Assembly: GCA_018677555.1 (NCBI GenBank)
Contig: JAHHOT010000196.1
Coordinates: 1-53,456, forward strand
Length of the DNA stretch: 53,456 bases
Direction of reading: 5' to 3'
Source of the DNA: Gammaproteobacteria bacterium
GTDB taxonomy: Bacteria; Pseudomonadota; Gammaproteobacteria; Steroidobacterales; Woeseiaceae
The notes beneath the pieces are model-generated. The model did not search any database. It had not been told where the DNA came from and saw only the letters and a program-made list of their open reading frames with translations. Position 1 is the first letter of the stretch, and every line of letters starts with the position of its first letter. This document shows, piece by piece, positions 28,768-39,259 of the stretch. The position numbers and the translations under genes are program-made.

Positions 28768-29517
28768 ATGACGAACATCACCTGGCTCTCAACGGCCATC
28801 TTTTTTTGTGTCGGCAGTCATGCCCATGCGCAGGACGCTCGCGAGATCGTCAAGGCGGCGATCGATCACTGGCGCGGCACGTCCTCGTACAGCGAGATGA
28901 CCATGACCATTCACAGGCCCGACTGGGAGCGCGCGATGTCGATGCGCGGCTGGACCGAAGGTGAAAAGAAGTCACTGGTTCGGGTCATGGCGCCGGCGCG
29001 CGACAAGAACAACGGCACACTAATGATCGACAACAACATGTGGACCTATTCGCCGAAGGTCAATCGTGTCATCAAGGTGCCGTCATCGATGATGAACCAG
29101 AGCTGGATGGGGTCGGATTTCTCGAACAAGGACGTGTCGCGGGCCGACGATATTGTCGACCAGTACGACCACGTGCTTTTGGGTCAGTCAGAGATGGACG
29201 GGCACGTCGTCTACGAGGTCGAATCGGTTCCGCACGAGGAAGCGGCGGTCGTCTGGGGCCGTGAAGTATTGCGCATCCGCGACGACAATGTACTGGTCGA
29301 CCAGAAGTTCTACGATCAGGACGGCGAGCTTGTCAAAACGCTAGCTTCGCTCGAAATCGGCGATGTGGGCGGTCGCACTATCGCGATCCGTCAGCGCATG
29401 TTCAAGGAGGAAGCGCCGGAGGAGTGGACGGAGATACTCGTATCCGACGCGCAGTACAACATCGAGATCGGCGAGGGCCTTTTCACATTGTCGAACCTGC
29501 GCAATCCGCGCGACTAG
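28768..29517 (+). CDS. LolA-like outer membrane lipoprotein-sorting protein
   Basis: Signal peptide; MTMTIHRPDWERAMSMRGWTEGEKKSLVRVMAPARDKNNGTLMIDNNMWTYSPKVNRVIKVPSSMMNQSWMGSDFSNKD typical of the COG2834-like group. Confidence 0.88.
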   Translation: MTNITWLSTAIFFCVGSHAHAQDAREIVKAAIDHWRGTSSYSEMTMTIHRPDWERAMSMRGWTEGEKKSLVRVMAPARDKNNGTLMIDNNMWTYSPKVNRVIKVPSSMMNQSWMGSDFSNKDVSRADDIVDQYDHVLLGQSEMDGHVVYEVESVPHEEAAVVWGREVLRIRDDNVLVDQKFYDQDGELVKTLASLEIGDVGGRTIAIRQRMFKEEAPEEWTEILVSDAQYNIEIGEGLFTLSNLRNPRD

Positions 29518-29535
29518 CGCCGGTCACCAGCCCAA

Positions 29536-30765
29536 GTGAACGTCGAACAGCGACTCGCCTGGCGAAACCTCTGGCGGCATCCGCGCCGCACGTGGCTTAC
29601 CACCGGGGCCATGATTTTTTCCAACGTACTGCTCGTATTCCTGATCTCGCTGCAGTTCAGCATGTATCAGTTGATGATCGCCAATACGCTGCAAACGCTC
29701 ACGGGCCATCTGCAGGTGCAGGCGGAGGGTTACAAAGACGAGCAGAAAATGCGCCTCGTCGTGCCGGACGTCATCGCATTGGCGGACGACATACGCAACG
29801 TTCTCGACCTGCAGGACGTGGCGGCTCGCGGCGCGGCTTTCGCGCTGGCATCCAGCGAGCAGCGCAGTTACGGCATACAGGTGATTGGCGTGCAACCTGA
29901 ATTCGAAGCGCGCGTGTCGAGCATCCCCGGCCAGGTTACCGAGGGCCGATATCTGCAGGATAACGATGCGGCCGAGATTGTTATCGGTTCCGTGCTCGCA
30001 CGAAACCTGCGTGCGGGAGTCGGCGATGAGATTACCTTGCTGGGCAACGGTCGGGATGGCTCGTTCGCGGCGAATGTTGCGATCATCGTGGGCATATTTT
30101 CGAGTGGCGCCGTCGACCTGGACCGCAGCATTGCCGAAGTGCCGCTGGGTTACTTTCAGGACACGTTCTTCATGGAGGGTGCGGGTCACCAGGTGGTTAT
30201 CAGGGCGCCGCAACTTTCGATGGCAGGCGCGTTGCAGGCGCAGGTTGCCGCCTGGCTTCCGGCAGAAACGAATCTCGAGGTTTACGACTGGATGGAACTG
30301 CAACCCGGGCTCAAGCAGGCAATCCAGGCGGATCTCAGCAGCGCATTCTTCATGTACGGAGTTCTCGTTATCCTGGTGGCATTCAGTGTGCTCAATACGC
30401 AGTTGATGTCGGTGCTCGAGCGCACACGCGAGTTCGGCATCATCATGGCGCTGGGCCTGCGGCCGGGCCGCCTCGGCAAACTGGTGATGCTGGAAACCGC
30501 GTTCATGGGATTTGTCGGTCTCGCGATCGGCGCGCTGATCGGTTACGCCGTGACGCTTTACTTCAGCTACAACGGGTTCAGCATACCGGGCATGGACCAG
30601 ATGGCGGCGCAATTCAATTTGCCCGACCGGATGTATCCGAACCCGGGTTGGCTGACGACCTTTTCCGGCCCTGTCGTCGTCTTTCTGTTCACCTTGTTGT
30701 CGGCTGCCTATCCGGCACTTCGCCTCCATCGGTTGCGTCCGGTCGAGGCCATGAGGGCAGCCTGA
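29536..30765 (+). CDS. ABC transporter permease, FtsX/LolC-like
   Basis: LAWRNLWRHPRRTWLTTGAMIFSN; LERTREFGIIMALGLRPGRLGKLVMLETAFMGFVG; C-terminal SAAYPALRLHRLRPVEAMR. Confidence 0.9.
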   Translation: MNVEQRLAWRNLWRHPRRTWLTTGAMIFSNVLLVFLISLQFSMYQLMIANTLQTLTGHLQVQAEGYKDEQKMRLVVPDVIALADDIRNVLDLQDVAARGAAFALASSEQRSYGIQVIGVQPEFEARVSSIPGQVTEGRYLQDNDAAEIVIGSVLARNLRAGVGDEITLLGNGRDGSFAANVAIIVGIFSSGAVDLDRSIAEVPLGYFQDTFFMEGAGHQVVIRAPQLSMAGALQAQVAAWLPAETNLEVYDWMELQPGLKQAIQADLSSAFFMYGVLVILVAFSVLNTQLMSVLERTREFGIIMALGLRPGRLGKLVMLETAFMGFVGLAIGALIGYAVTLYFSYNGFSIPGMDQMAAQFNLPDRMYPNPGWLTTFSGPVVVFLFTLLSAAYPALRLHRLRPVEAMRAA

Positions 30766-31994
30766 TGCGGTTGTTGCAGACTGTCAGCAAGCTTGCATGG
30801 CGAAACCTGTGGCGCAACCACCGGCGTACGATCATCATGGTTGGCGCCATCACGCTGGGCGTGTGGGCGATGATCTTCATGACTGCGCTGATTCGCGGCA
30901 TGGTCGATAACATGATTACGGACGGATTGCGCGCGCTGCCCGGTCACGTCCAGGTTCACCACCCGGCATTCCGTGATGACCCGAGCGTGGAAAACCTGAT
31001 CGGCGTCAGCGATGCCGAAATCAGGCGGCGTTTCGAATCCACTGACATCGAAAGCTGGGCGAGTCGCGTCAAGGTGCCGGCCGTAATCACCAGCGAGCGT
31101 GAATCGCGCGGTATCGTTCTCTTTGGAATCGATCCGGCCCGCGAGGTGGGAATCTCGTTCGTTGCCGACGATATGTCCGATGGCCGCTTCCTGGAGGACG
31201 AATCCGACAGTGGCATTGTGATTGGCGCCAAGCTGGCGGACACGCTGGAAACGGAAGTCGGTAAGCGCGTCGTATTGATGAGCCAGGATCCCGACAACGA
31301 AGTCGCTGACCGCGGCTTTCGCGTCGTCGGATTGTTCGATGCAAGTCTCGATGCATTCGAGGAAACGATGGTGTTCGCCGGCAAAGAAACATTGCAGCGC
31401 ATGCTGAAAATCGGTGACGCAGTGTCCGAGGTGGCCGTACAGGGCGATGACTATCGGGACGTCACGGCACTGACCGACGAGGTCCGGCAGCTTTTCAGCG
31501 GCAACGAGGAGGTTCTGCCATGGGCCGAACTCGACAGTTATCTCGGGAGCATGCTCGATGTCATGGACGGCTTCGTGCTGGTCTGGATGGTGGTCATTTT
31601 CATGGCGTTGTCGTTCGGCCTGGTCAACACGCTGGTGATGGCGGTGTTCGAGCGGGTTCGCGAAATCGGGTTGATGATGGCGCTGGGGATGCGGCCGGGG
31701 AGCATCCTCGCGCAGATCGTCGTCGAATCGATCCTGCTGCTGCTGGTCGGGCTGTTGTTCGGCAACCTGATTGCATATGCATCGATAGAACCGCTCAAGA
31801 CTGGCATCGACGTTTCCATCGTTGCGGAGGGCATGGAAATGATGGGCGTATCGACCGTGCTGTATCCGAAGATGATGCTGAAAGACGTGCTGCTGGCCAA
31901 TGCAGTCGTGCTGGTGCTCGGATTTCTTGCAAGCCTGTCGCCCGCGTGGCGGGCATCACGCTACGAGCCGATCGAGGCGATCACCAAGGTTTAA
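30765..31994 (+). CDS. ABC transporter permease, FtsX/LolE-like
   Basis: LAWRNLWRNHRRTIIMVGAITLGVWAMIF; FERVREIGLMMALGMRPGSILAQIVVESILLLLVG; start overlaps upstream stop (tgatg). Confidence 0.9.
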   Translation: MRLLQTVSKLAWRNLWRNHRRTIIMVGAITLGVWAMIFMTALIRGMVDNMITDGLRALPGHVQVHHPAFRDDPSVENLIGVSDAEIRRRFESTDIESWASRVKVPAVITSERESRGIVLFGIDPAREVGISFVADDMSDGRFLEDESDSGIVIGAKLADTLETEVGKRVVLMSQDPDNEVADRGFRVVGLFDASLDAFEETMVFAGKETLQRMLKIGDAVSEVAVQGDDYRDVTALTDEVRQLFSGNEEVLPWAELDSYLGSMLDVMDGFVLVWMVVIFMALSFGLVNTLVMAVFERVREIGLMMALGMRPGSILAQIVVESILLLLVGLLFGNLIAYASIEPLKTGIDVSIVAEGMEMMGVSTVLYPKMMLKDVLLANAVVLVLGFLASLSPAWRASRYEPIEAITKV

Positions 31995-32012
31995 TCAAGT
32001 GAAGGATGTGCA

Positions 32013-32705
32013 ATGAACGCGGTTCAATGTGTCGATATCTGCAAGACCTACCTGCAGGGCGATCAGGAAATCAAGGCGCTCGATCATGTCAGTATCGACA
32101 TCGCGGAGGGAGGTTTTGTCTGCCTGTCGGCCCCATCGGGTGGCGGCAAGACGACGCTGCTCAATGCCATCGGCGGACTCGATATCCCGGACAGCGGCGA
32201 GGTATATGTCGGTGGCGAGCGCATCGACAATCTCAGCAAAGGCGACCTCGCCGATCTGCGGCTGGCGAAAATAGGCTTCGTTTTCCAGGCATACAACCTG
32301 ATACCCGTTCTCACTGCACGCGAGAACGTCGAATTCGTCATGCAGGTGCAGGGCGTCTCCGCCAATGCGCGCCGGCAAAAGTCGATGGCAATTCTGCAGG
32401 AAGTCGGGCTCGAAGGGCTCGAGGACCGCCGGCCGGCGGAAATGTCGGGCGGCCAGCAGCAGCGCGTTGCGGTGGCACGCGCCATCGTCTCCAATCCCGA
32501 ACTCGTACTTGCCGACGAACCGACGGCCAACCTGGACTCCAGGACGTCATCGGAGTTGATGGACCTGTTCACCGAGCTCAATGAAACGCATGCGACGACG
32601 TTTGTCGTTGCCACTCACGACAAACGAGTGATGGCGTACGCCAAACGGCTGATCAAGATGCTGGACGGTCGAATCGTTGACGATATTCAGCAAAAAGCGG
32701 CTTGA
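32013..32705 (+). CDS. ABC transporter ATP-binding protein, LolD/MacB-like
   Basis: Walker A-like SAPSGGGKTTLLNAIGG, signature MSGGQQQRVAVARAI, Walker B ELVLADEPTANLD. Confidence 0.95.
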   Translation: MNAVQCVDICKTYLQGDQEIKALDHVSIDIAEGGFVCLSAPSGGGKTTLLNAIGGLDIPDSGEVYVGGERIDNLSKGDLADLRLAKIGFVFQAYNLIPVLTARENVEFVMQVQGVSANARRQKSMAILQEVGLEGLEDRRPAEMSGGQQQRVAVARAIVSNPELVLADEPTANLDSRTSSELMDLFTELNETHATTFVVATHDKRVMAYAKRLIKMLDGRIVDDIQQKAA

Positions 32706-33960
32706 TCGTTCGCGCCGCGCGATCGCGTTCGGACTTCTGGCCGTCGCTACGTCGCCGTCGCTTGCCGAACTGCGGCAGGAGTTCGGTGGGCACGTGAAGT
32801 CCAGGATTGTCGGCCAGTTTGTGCCTACCGACAGTGTGCTGCACGGGCTGACGGGATCGGCGTCGTTCGACCTGGAAAACGACCTGCGCATCAATTACAA
32901 AGCGAGCAGCGGCCGCTGGGGCGTAGATGCTGCCTACCAGGTCTTCGCGCTGTACGGCGATCGCGTCGACTACTCGCGGGACCTGGCAGCGGCCCTGTCG
33001 CCTGGCCGGCTGCAGAGCGATGACCGGCGCTGGCTTCAGTTGACGAGTGTTGTTGAAGACGATGGCAAATTTGCTGTCGTGCATCGCATCGATCGTGCCT
33101 CCATCGACTACAAGTCACCGAATATCGTGCTTCGTTTCGGTCGCCAGGCAATTTCCTGGGGAAACGGGTTGTTTTTCTCGCCCCTCGACATCGTCAACCC
33201 GTTCGACCCGACCGTGATCGATACGGAATACAAGGCCGGCGACGACATGCTGTACGGGCAATACCTGTTCGACAATGGCGACGATGTGCAAGCTGCTTAC
33301 GTCGTGCGCCGCGATCTGCTGAGCGGTGACGTCGATTCGAGTCAGGCGACTGCGGCCATCAAGTATCACCGCATGATCGGTGACGGCGAGATCGACTTGC
33401 TCGTGGCGAAATCCTTCGATGATTACACGCTGGCGATCGGCGGCAATCTCGGCGTTGGCGGCGCGGTGCTGCGCGGCGACCTTGTCGTCACCGATACCGA
33501 AGACGGCCTGGAAGGCCAGCTGGTGGCCAATTACAGCTACTCGTGGATGTGGGGCGAGCGGAACATCAGCGGCGCCGTCGAGTATTTCTACAATGGGTTC
33601 GGCCAACCGGGCGGTGCTTACAGCCCTGCCGAGCTGGCGGAAAATCCGGAGCTGTTGCGCCGCGTCGCTCGCGGCGACCTGTTTTCGCTCGGGCGTCATT
33701 ACCTGGCCGGAAGCCTTAGCATCGAGATGACCCCGCTGTGGTTGCTGGTGCCGACGGTTTTCGCAAACCTGCAAGACCCCAGCGGATTCCTGCAAATAAT
33801 TTCGCAAAACGATTTGCGGCAGAACCTGACGTTCCTCGGCAGTATCAACGTTCCGGTCGGAGCGAGCGGCACGGAGTTCGGCGGGATCGATAGCGGTATC
33901 CCCGGCGCCTACTTTTCGACCGACCTAAGCGTTTTCGCGCAGTTTGCGTGGTATTTTTGA
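32677..33960 (+). CDS. Predicted outer-membrane beta-barrel protein
   Basis: Signal-peptide-like N-terminus, alternating beta strands, terminal aromatic residue (QFAWYF), last gene of the ABC cluster, overlaps the ATPase 3' end. Confidence 0.75.
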   Translation: MTIFSKKRLDRSRRAIAFGLLAVATSPSLAELRQEFGGHVKSRIVGQFVPTDSVLHGLTGSASFDLENDLRINYKASSGRWGVDAAYQVFALYGDRVDYSRDLAAALSPGRLQSDDRRWLQLTSVVEDDGKFAVVHRIDRASIDYKSPNIVLRFGRQAISWGNGLFFSPLDIVNPFDPTVIDTEYKAGDDMLYGQYLFDNGDDVQAAYVVRRDLLSGDVDSSQATAAIKYHRMIGDGEIDLLVAKSFDDYTLAIGGNLGVGGAVLRGDLVVTDTEDGLEGQLVANYSYSWMWGERNISGAVEYFYNGFGQPGGAYSPAELAENPELLRRVARGDLFSLGRHYLAGSLSIEMTPLWLLVPTVFANLQDPSGFLQIISQNDLRQNLTFLGSINVPVGASGTEFGGIDSGIPGAYFSTDLSVFAQFAWYF

Positions 33961-34140
33961 TGCCTGGCGCATTGTCACCGCTGATTTGGCGCCGCGCCGG
34001 CGGAACTCCCTGAGTACCTTGCAGGTCACATTCTGTTCGGCCCGAACGGTCGATAATGAGCCCGTCGCGCGGCCTGGTTATGTGCTCAGGCGCCGCGAAA
34101 AGGGATAATTCGGGCTTGCCCGACGGTAGCGGGGGAGTCC

Positions 34141-35025
34141 GTGCAGTTCAGACAACGTCAAAATTCCACGAACCTGCGTACGCGCGTGATCCTCCTTGTG
34201 CTCATGGCCGGGCTGGCAGGTTGTGCGCACCAGATCGCCGGCGGGTTGAGTGTCAATGCGATGCGTTTCTCTCCACCGGGCGAGGCAATAAACACCGAGG
34301 TCGCTGCGTGCCGTGACTCGTTGGCGGAGTCGATGCGTGGCAAGGGCCCTGCGCTGGATCCCGCGCAGATTCGCCTGTTGAACTGGAACATACAGAAGAA
34401 CCAGGCCAGGAACTGGCAGGACGACTACCATTCTTACGTGGCGGAAACCGACCTGATTCTTATCCAGGAAATCGCCTTGCGAGACGACTCCGCAAGCGAC
34501 TTGCTGCAAACGCGATTCCTGTCGTTTACGCCGGGTTACCGCAGAGCCGGCGAAGTGACCGGTGTGATGACGCTGAGCAGTATCGAGCCGTTGACACGCT
34601 GCAGCTTTGTCAACTTCGAGCCCGTACTCAAGACGCCGAAAACGACCAACATCACGGAGTTCGCTTTGCACGCCACTGACGAGACGCTTGTCGTGGTCAA
34701 CCTGCATGCCGTGAACTTTTCGCTGGGGCTCGGCGCTTTCCGCAGGCAATTCGAGCAAATCGGTCGCGCGCTGCGCGAGCACTCGGGCCCGATCATCCTC
34801 TCCGGCGACTTCAATACCTGGCGCAAGAAACGCCTGATGATCGTTGCCGAACTGGCCGATGCGTTGCAGCTCACCGCGGTCGAGTTCGACAATGATTTGC
34901 GCAAACGGGCGTTTGGCAACTACCTCGATCACATTTATATTCGGGGTCTGTCCGCAGTGGAGTCAGCTACCCGCGCGGTCGAGACGTCCGACCATAACCC
35001 GATGTCGGTTTTTCTGAGCATGTAA
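34141..35025 (+). CDS. Endonuclease/exonuclease/phosphatase family protein, lipoprotein-like
   Basis: LAGCAH lipobox; RLLNWNIQKN, LILIQEIAL, ILSGDFNTWRKK, DHIYIRGL...TSDHNPMSV EEP motifs; GTG start. Confidence 0.9.
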   Translation: MQFRQRQNSTNLRTRVILLVLMAGLAGCAHQIAGGLSVNAMRFSPPGEAINTEVAACRDSLAESMRGKGPALDPAQIRLLNWNIQKNQARNWQDDYHSYVAETDLILIQEIALRDDSASDLLQTRFLSFTPGYRRAGEVTGVMTLSSIEPLTRCSFVNFEPVLKTPKTTNITEFALHATDETLVVVNLHAVNFSLGLGAFRRQFEQIGRALREHSGPIILSGDFNTWRKKRLMIVAELADALQLTAVEFDNDLRKRAFGNYLDHIYIRGLSAVESATRAVETSDHNPMSVFLSM

Positions 35026-35040
35026 TGGCGTTAGCCACGC

Positions 35041-36618
35041 ATGGAGTACACGATGGCTGCAACACTAAATCGAGCACGACAGGGCCTGGCAAGGTTTATT
35101 GTCGCTGTGATTTTCGCTGGCGTTTCCGCCTGCGCCACGAACCCGGTAACGGGAAAAACAGAACTCTTCGGAATGAGTGGTGCGCAGGAGGTCGAAATTG
35201 GCGAACAGAATTATGCGCCAATGCGCCAATCGAGTGGCGGCGACTACGACATTGACCCGGGCCTCACGGAATACGTGCAGGGGGTCGGCAATCGGCTTGC
35301 TGCGGTAAGCGATCGCGAACTGCCTTACGAGTTTTCCGTTCTCAACAGCTCGGTGCCGAACGCCTGGGCATTGCCGGGCGGCAAGATTGCCATCAACCGC
35401 GGATTGTTGACCGAAATGGGTTCCGAGGCCGAACTGGCTGCAGTACTCGGCCACGAGGTCGTGCATGCGGCGGCCGGCCACACGTCGCAGCGCGCGGGGC
35501 GCGGCCAGCTGTTGCAGATCCTGGTGCTGGGGACGGCAATCGCCACGGCGGACAGCAAGTACGGCAACTACGCGGTTGGGGGGGCGTCACTCGGCAGCCA
35601 GCTGATCAACCAGCAATACAGCCAGGGCGATGAGCTCGAATCTGACAAGTACGGCATGCGCTACATGTCTCGCGCAGGCTACGACCCGCAGGGCGCGGTG
35701 GCGTTGCAGAAAACCTTCCTGAAGTTGAGCGAGGGCAGGCGCAGCGACTGGTTGTCCGGCTTGTTCGCCAGTCACCCGCCGTCACAGAAGCGCGTCGACG
35801 AGAACATCCAGACAGCGTCGAGGCTGCCGCCCGGCGGGGAACTGGGCGTCGAGCGGTACAAGGCAGCAATGGCGAAAACGATCGAGGTCAAGCCGGCGTA
35901 CGACGCCTACGACGAAGGCATGAAAGCGCTCGCCGATGACAATCCGGACCTGGCCGTCGCCAAGGCGGAGGAGGCGATCGGGATACTGCCGGAGGAGGGG
36001 CATTTCTACATGCTGCGCGGCCTCGCCCGCGCGTCCGAGGGCCAGTACGACAGTGCGTTGACGAATTTCAACAGCGCCATTCGCCGCCGCGACGACTACT
36101 TCCAGTACTACTTGTGGCGCGGACAGACGTACGCCGCCATGGATAATTACGATGAGGCGGTCAATGACCTGCAGAAAAGCAACTCGATGCTGCCAACGGC
36201 ACAGGCGTTCTACTACCTCGGGGCTATTGCAGCGAAACGCGGTGACCGGCGTGCGGCGATCGAGAATTTCTCAAAGGTCGCGGGCGACAACAACCAGCTG
36301 GCCCGTTCGGCGCGCGACGAGCTCGCGAAGCTGGAGTTGTCTGATCACCCGGAGAAGTACGTGTATCGTCGCTGCGATCCCGGCAGCGACGGCAAGCTCA
36401 TTGTCTCGATCAAGAACGCCACGTCGCTGGATATCGCCGGCATCGCGTTTGCCGTCGACTACACCGACTCGGAAGGCCGCACGCAACGGTACACCCGGAC
36501 GCTCAATGGTGTGTTGGGCGCTGGCCGCGTCGTTGAAGTGAATACCCAGCTGGGCCCGTACGCGGCCGGCAGCAACTGCCCGGTACAGATCACAGCGGCG
36601 AGGGTTTACGAGCGGTGA
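35041..36618 (+). CDS. M48 family metalloprotease with TPR region, BepA-like
   Basis: ACATNPVTGKTELFGMS; GHEVVHAAAGH (HExxH); QGDELESDKYGMRYMSRAGYDPQGAV; C-terminal TPRs. Confidence 0.92.
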   Translation: MEYTMAATLNRARQGLARFIVAVIFAGVSACATNPVTGKTELFGMSGAQEVEIGEQNYAPMRQSSGGDYDIDPGLTEYVQGVGNRLAAVSDRELPYEFSVLNSSVPNAWALPGGKIAINRGLLTEMGSEAELAAVLGHEVVHAAAGHTSQRAGRGQLLQILVLGTAIATADSKYGNYAVGGASLGSQLINQQYSQGDELESDKYGMRYMSRAGYDPQGAVALQKTFLKLSEGRRSDWLSGLFASHPPSQKRVDENIQTASRLPPGGELGVERYKAAMAKTIEVKPAYDAYDEGMKALADDNPDLAVAKAEEAIGILPEEGHFYMLRGLARASEGQYDSALTNFNSAIRRRDDYFQYYLWRGQTYAAMDNYDEAVNDLQKSNSMLPTAQAFYYLGAIAAKRGDRRAAIENFSKVAGDNNQLARSARDELAKLELSDHPEKYVYRRCDPGSDGKLIVSIKNATSLDIAGIAFAVDYTDSEGRTQRYTRTLNGVLGAGRVVEVNTQLGPYAAGSNCPVQITAARVYER

Positions 36619-36962
36619 TGCGATTCGCCGTGCTCGCCTGCCTGCTGTTATGTGCGGCAGCCGGCCACGCAGACGAGACGATGGAAGCCGAGATCGATCA
36701 CCTGTTGGCGGCCGTTGCAGCGAGCGACTGCGTCTTTATTCGCAACGGCAAAGAACACACGCCGGAAGGCGCCCGCGATCATCTCGAAATGAAGCGGCGG
36801 CGCGGCAAACGTTACTATGATAATGCGGACGAATTCATCGAGCGCATTGCCAGCAAGAGTTCCTGGAGCGGCAAGCCTTATCGGATTCGTTGCGGCGATG
36901 GCGAAACAGTGCTCGCAAGCGAGTGGTTTAGCGAGGCATTGTCAATCTACAGAGGCGAGTAG
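36618..36962 (+). CDS. Small exported protein, DUF5329/YfeK-like
   Basis: FIRNGKEHTPEGARDHLEMKRRRGKRYYDNADEFIERIASKSSWSGKPYRIRC; overlaps the M48 gene end. Confidence 0.8.
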   Translation: MRFAVLACLLLCAAAGHADETMEAEIDHLLAAVAASDCVFIRNGKEHTPEGARDHLEMKRRRGKRYYDNADEFIERIASKSSWSGKPYRIRCGDGETVLASEWFSEALSIYRGE

Positions 36963-37094
36963 CGGTTGCCCTGGTTTCGACTGACTGGATGGGCGTAACT
37001 GGCGCATTGTCCACAATGACAAACGAGAGATAATGGGTTTCGTTGCGCGTGCTAGACTGCCGATCGGATACGGTTGGGCGGCAACAGCAATAAT

Positions 37095-39254
37095 ATGAAA
37101 CGTTTCATCCGTGAGTTGCGGCGCAGAGAGGTATTCCGCACAGCCGGTCTTTATGTCGGCATCTGCTGGATTCTCATCGAAGTATCCAGCGTCGTCTTGC
37201 CGAGTTTCGCTGCTCCCGAATGGGTGCTGCGAGCAGTAATTATTGCGGCAGTTGTCGGTTTCCCGATCTGTCTCGTTCTTGCCTGGGTCTACGACATTAC
37301 CGACCACGGGATCGAGGTTCAGGACGAAGCAACTGACACCGTCGTGGCGCCCATCGGCAGCCGCAAAATGGATTTCATCGTCATCGGTGTGCTCTCTGTT
37401 GCTCTGATTCTGTCGATTTACATGAATATCACCAGTGGCCCGCAGGTTGTAGAAGAGCGACTACCGCTATCGGTACTGATCGCCGATTTCAGAAACCTGA
37501 CCGGAGACGAGGTCTTTGACGGTTCACTGGAGCAGGCGCTGCAGATCGGCATCGAATCCGCGTCATTCATAACCACTTATCCGCGCCGGACGGCACAGCG
37601 CCTGATTTCCCAGTTGCAACCCGGCAAGCAGGTTCTCGACGAGGAGGCTGCCAGGCTCGTATCCGTTCGGGAAGGGATCAACTTCGTGCTCGACGGCCTC
37701 ATTGAAGTCGATGGCGACGGCTACAAGATTACCGTGCGGGCCATCGATGGCAGCGGCGGAGACGAGTTCGCCGTTTTCTACGTCGATGCATCGACGAAGG
37801 CCGACGTATTGAACGCGGTAGGCGTGATTTCGGGTGAATTGCGCGAAGAGCTGGGCGACGACAATGTCGCGATCGGCGAAGCGGGCGCCGTAGAGACATT
37901 TACGGCTGCTTCCATCGAGGCGGCGCATGCCTATACCGTCGCGCAGGATCTGGCGGTCAACCAGGGAAGACACGAAGACGCGCTTGCCGCTTACGAAAAA
38001 GCCGTCGAACTGGATCCTAACTTCGGTCGCGCCTACTCCGGTTGGGCGCTGAGCCTGTTCCAGCTGGGCCGCCAGGATGAGGCCGAAGCAATGTGGCAAA
38101 AGGCTCTCGCGCACATGGACTCCATGACGGAGCGTGAAAAATGGCGCACGCTCGGTCTTTACTATATTGCGATCACCGGCAACTACGAAAAAGCGATCGA
38201 GAGTTACACGCAGCTTCTCGAGCAATACCCCGCCGACGACGCGGCGCGTAACAATCTCGCGATTGCCTACTTCTCCACGCTGAATTTCAAGGGCGCTCTC
38301 GAGCAGGGCCGGGCGGTGATCGACATCTACCCGTCGCGGTCGATTCTGCGTTCGAATTACGCACTGTATGCGATGTATGCCGGCGACTTCGAAACAGCAA
38401 CCCGGGAAGCGCGCAAGGCGCTGGAACTCGATGACACACGCTATGCCGCCTGGTTACCGATTGCGATGTCTGCCATGGCGAAAGACGATGCCGAGGCTGC
38501 GGAAGAAGCTTTTCGGCAGATGCGCGACGCAAGCGACCGGGGTGCATCCGTTGCTGGTTTGGGGCTCGCCGACGTCGCGTTATACCAGGGCCGGTTTGAC
38601 GATGGCATCGCGCTTCTGGATGAAGGCATCGAGTTCGACGAATCCATCGACAACCCGCGCGTGATGGCGACCAAGCGCGTCGCCAGGGCGGCGGCGCGCG
38701 TGATGCTCGGTAACCAAACCGAGGCAGTCGAAGACGTAGCGGCGGCGCTTGAGACCGGAGGGCTCGGCCGGCAGGTGCCTGCTGCACTGGTGAGCGTGCA
38801 GACCGGTGACCTGGCCAAAGCGGCGGAAATCGGGTCGACATTGAAAGCTCAGCTGCAGGCGCAGTCACGCGCCTACGGGCTGATGATCGAAGGAATTGTC
38901 AGCCTGCGCCGTGGCGAATACAACGCTGCCATCGATTCGATGCGCGCCGCACTGGCACAGGCAGACCTGTGGCTCGTACGTTACTACCTGGGGCAGGCAT
39001 ATCTTTCAGCGGGGTTCACGGCGGAGGCCATCGACGAGTTCGAAACCTGCGAACGACGCCGTGGAGAAGCCACGGCACTGTTCCTGGACGACCTGCCGAC
39101 ATGGCGTTACATGTCAACGCTGCAATACTGGCTTGGCCGTTCGCGCATCGAACTCGGCATGACCGGCGCTGGCCGGGAAAATCTGCAGACATTCCTCGCC
39201 CTGCGACCGCAGGGCGGGGAACTTGTTGACGAGGCAAAGACGCTGCTTCAGTAG
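37095..39254 (+). CDS. Membrane-anchored TPR protein (MKRF-xELRRR-VFRTAGLYVGICW N-terminal type)
   Basis: N-terminal amphipathic/TM pair, FlgO-like middle region (VLIADFRNLTGDEVFDGSLEQALQIGIE), long TPR C-terminal half. Confidence 0.85.
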   Translation: MKRFIRELRRREVFRTAGLYVGICWILIEVSSVVLPSFAAPEWVLRAVIIAAVVGFPICLVLAWVYDITDHGIEVQDEATDTVVAPIGSRKMDFIVIGVLSVALILSIYMNITSGPQVVEERLPLSVLIADFRNLTGDEVFDGSLEQALQIGIESASFITTYPRRTAQRLISQLQPGKQVLDEEAARLVSVREGINFVLDGLIEVDGDGYKITVRAIDGSGGDEFAVFYVDASTKADVLNAVGVISGELREELGDDNVAIGEAGAVETFTAASIEAAHAYTVAQDLAVNQGRHEDALAAYEKAVELDPNFGRAYSGWALSLFQLGRQDEAEAMWQKALAHMDSMTEREKWRTLGLYYIAITGNYEKAIESYTQLLEQYPADDAARNNLAIAYFSTLNFKGALEQGRAVIDIYPSRSILRSNYALYAMYAGDFETATREARKALELDDTRYAAWLPIAMSAMAKDDAEAAEEAFRQMRDASDRGASVAGLGLADVALYQGRFDDGIALLDEGIEFDESIDNPRVMATKRVARAAARVMLGNQTEAVEDVAAALETGGLGRQVPAALVSVQTGDLAKAAEIGSTLKAQLQAQSRAYGLMIEGIVSLRRGEYNAAIDSMRAALAQADLWLVRYYLGQAYLSAGFTAEAIDEFETCERRRGEATALFLDDLPTWRYMSTLQYWLGRSRIELGMTGAGRENLQTFLALRPQGGELVDEAKTLLQ

Positions 39255-39259
39255 AGCGG

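Noticed and set aside
29524-30729. 401-aa minus-strand ORF
   Set aside because: Antisense to an FtsX-type permease; composition is shadow-like.
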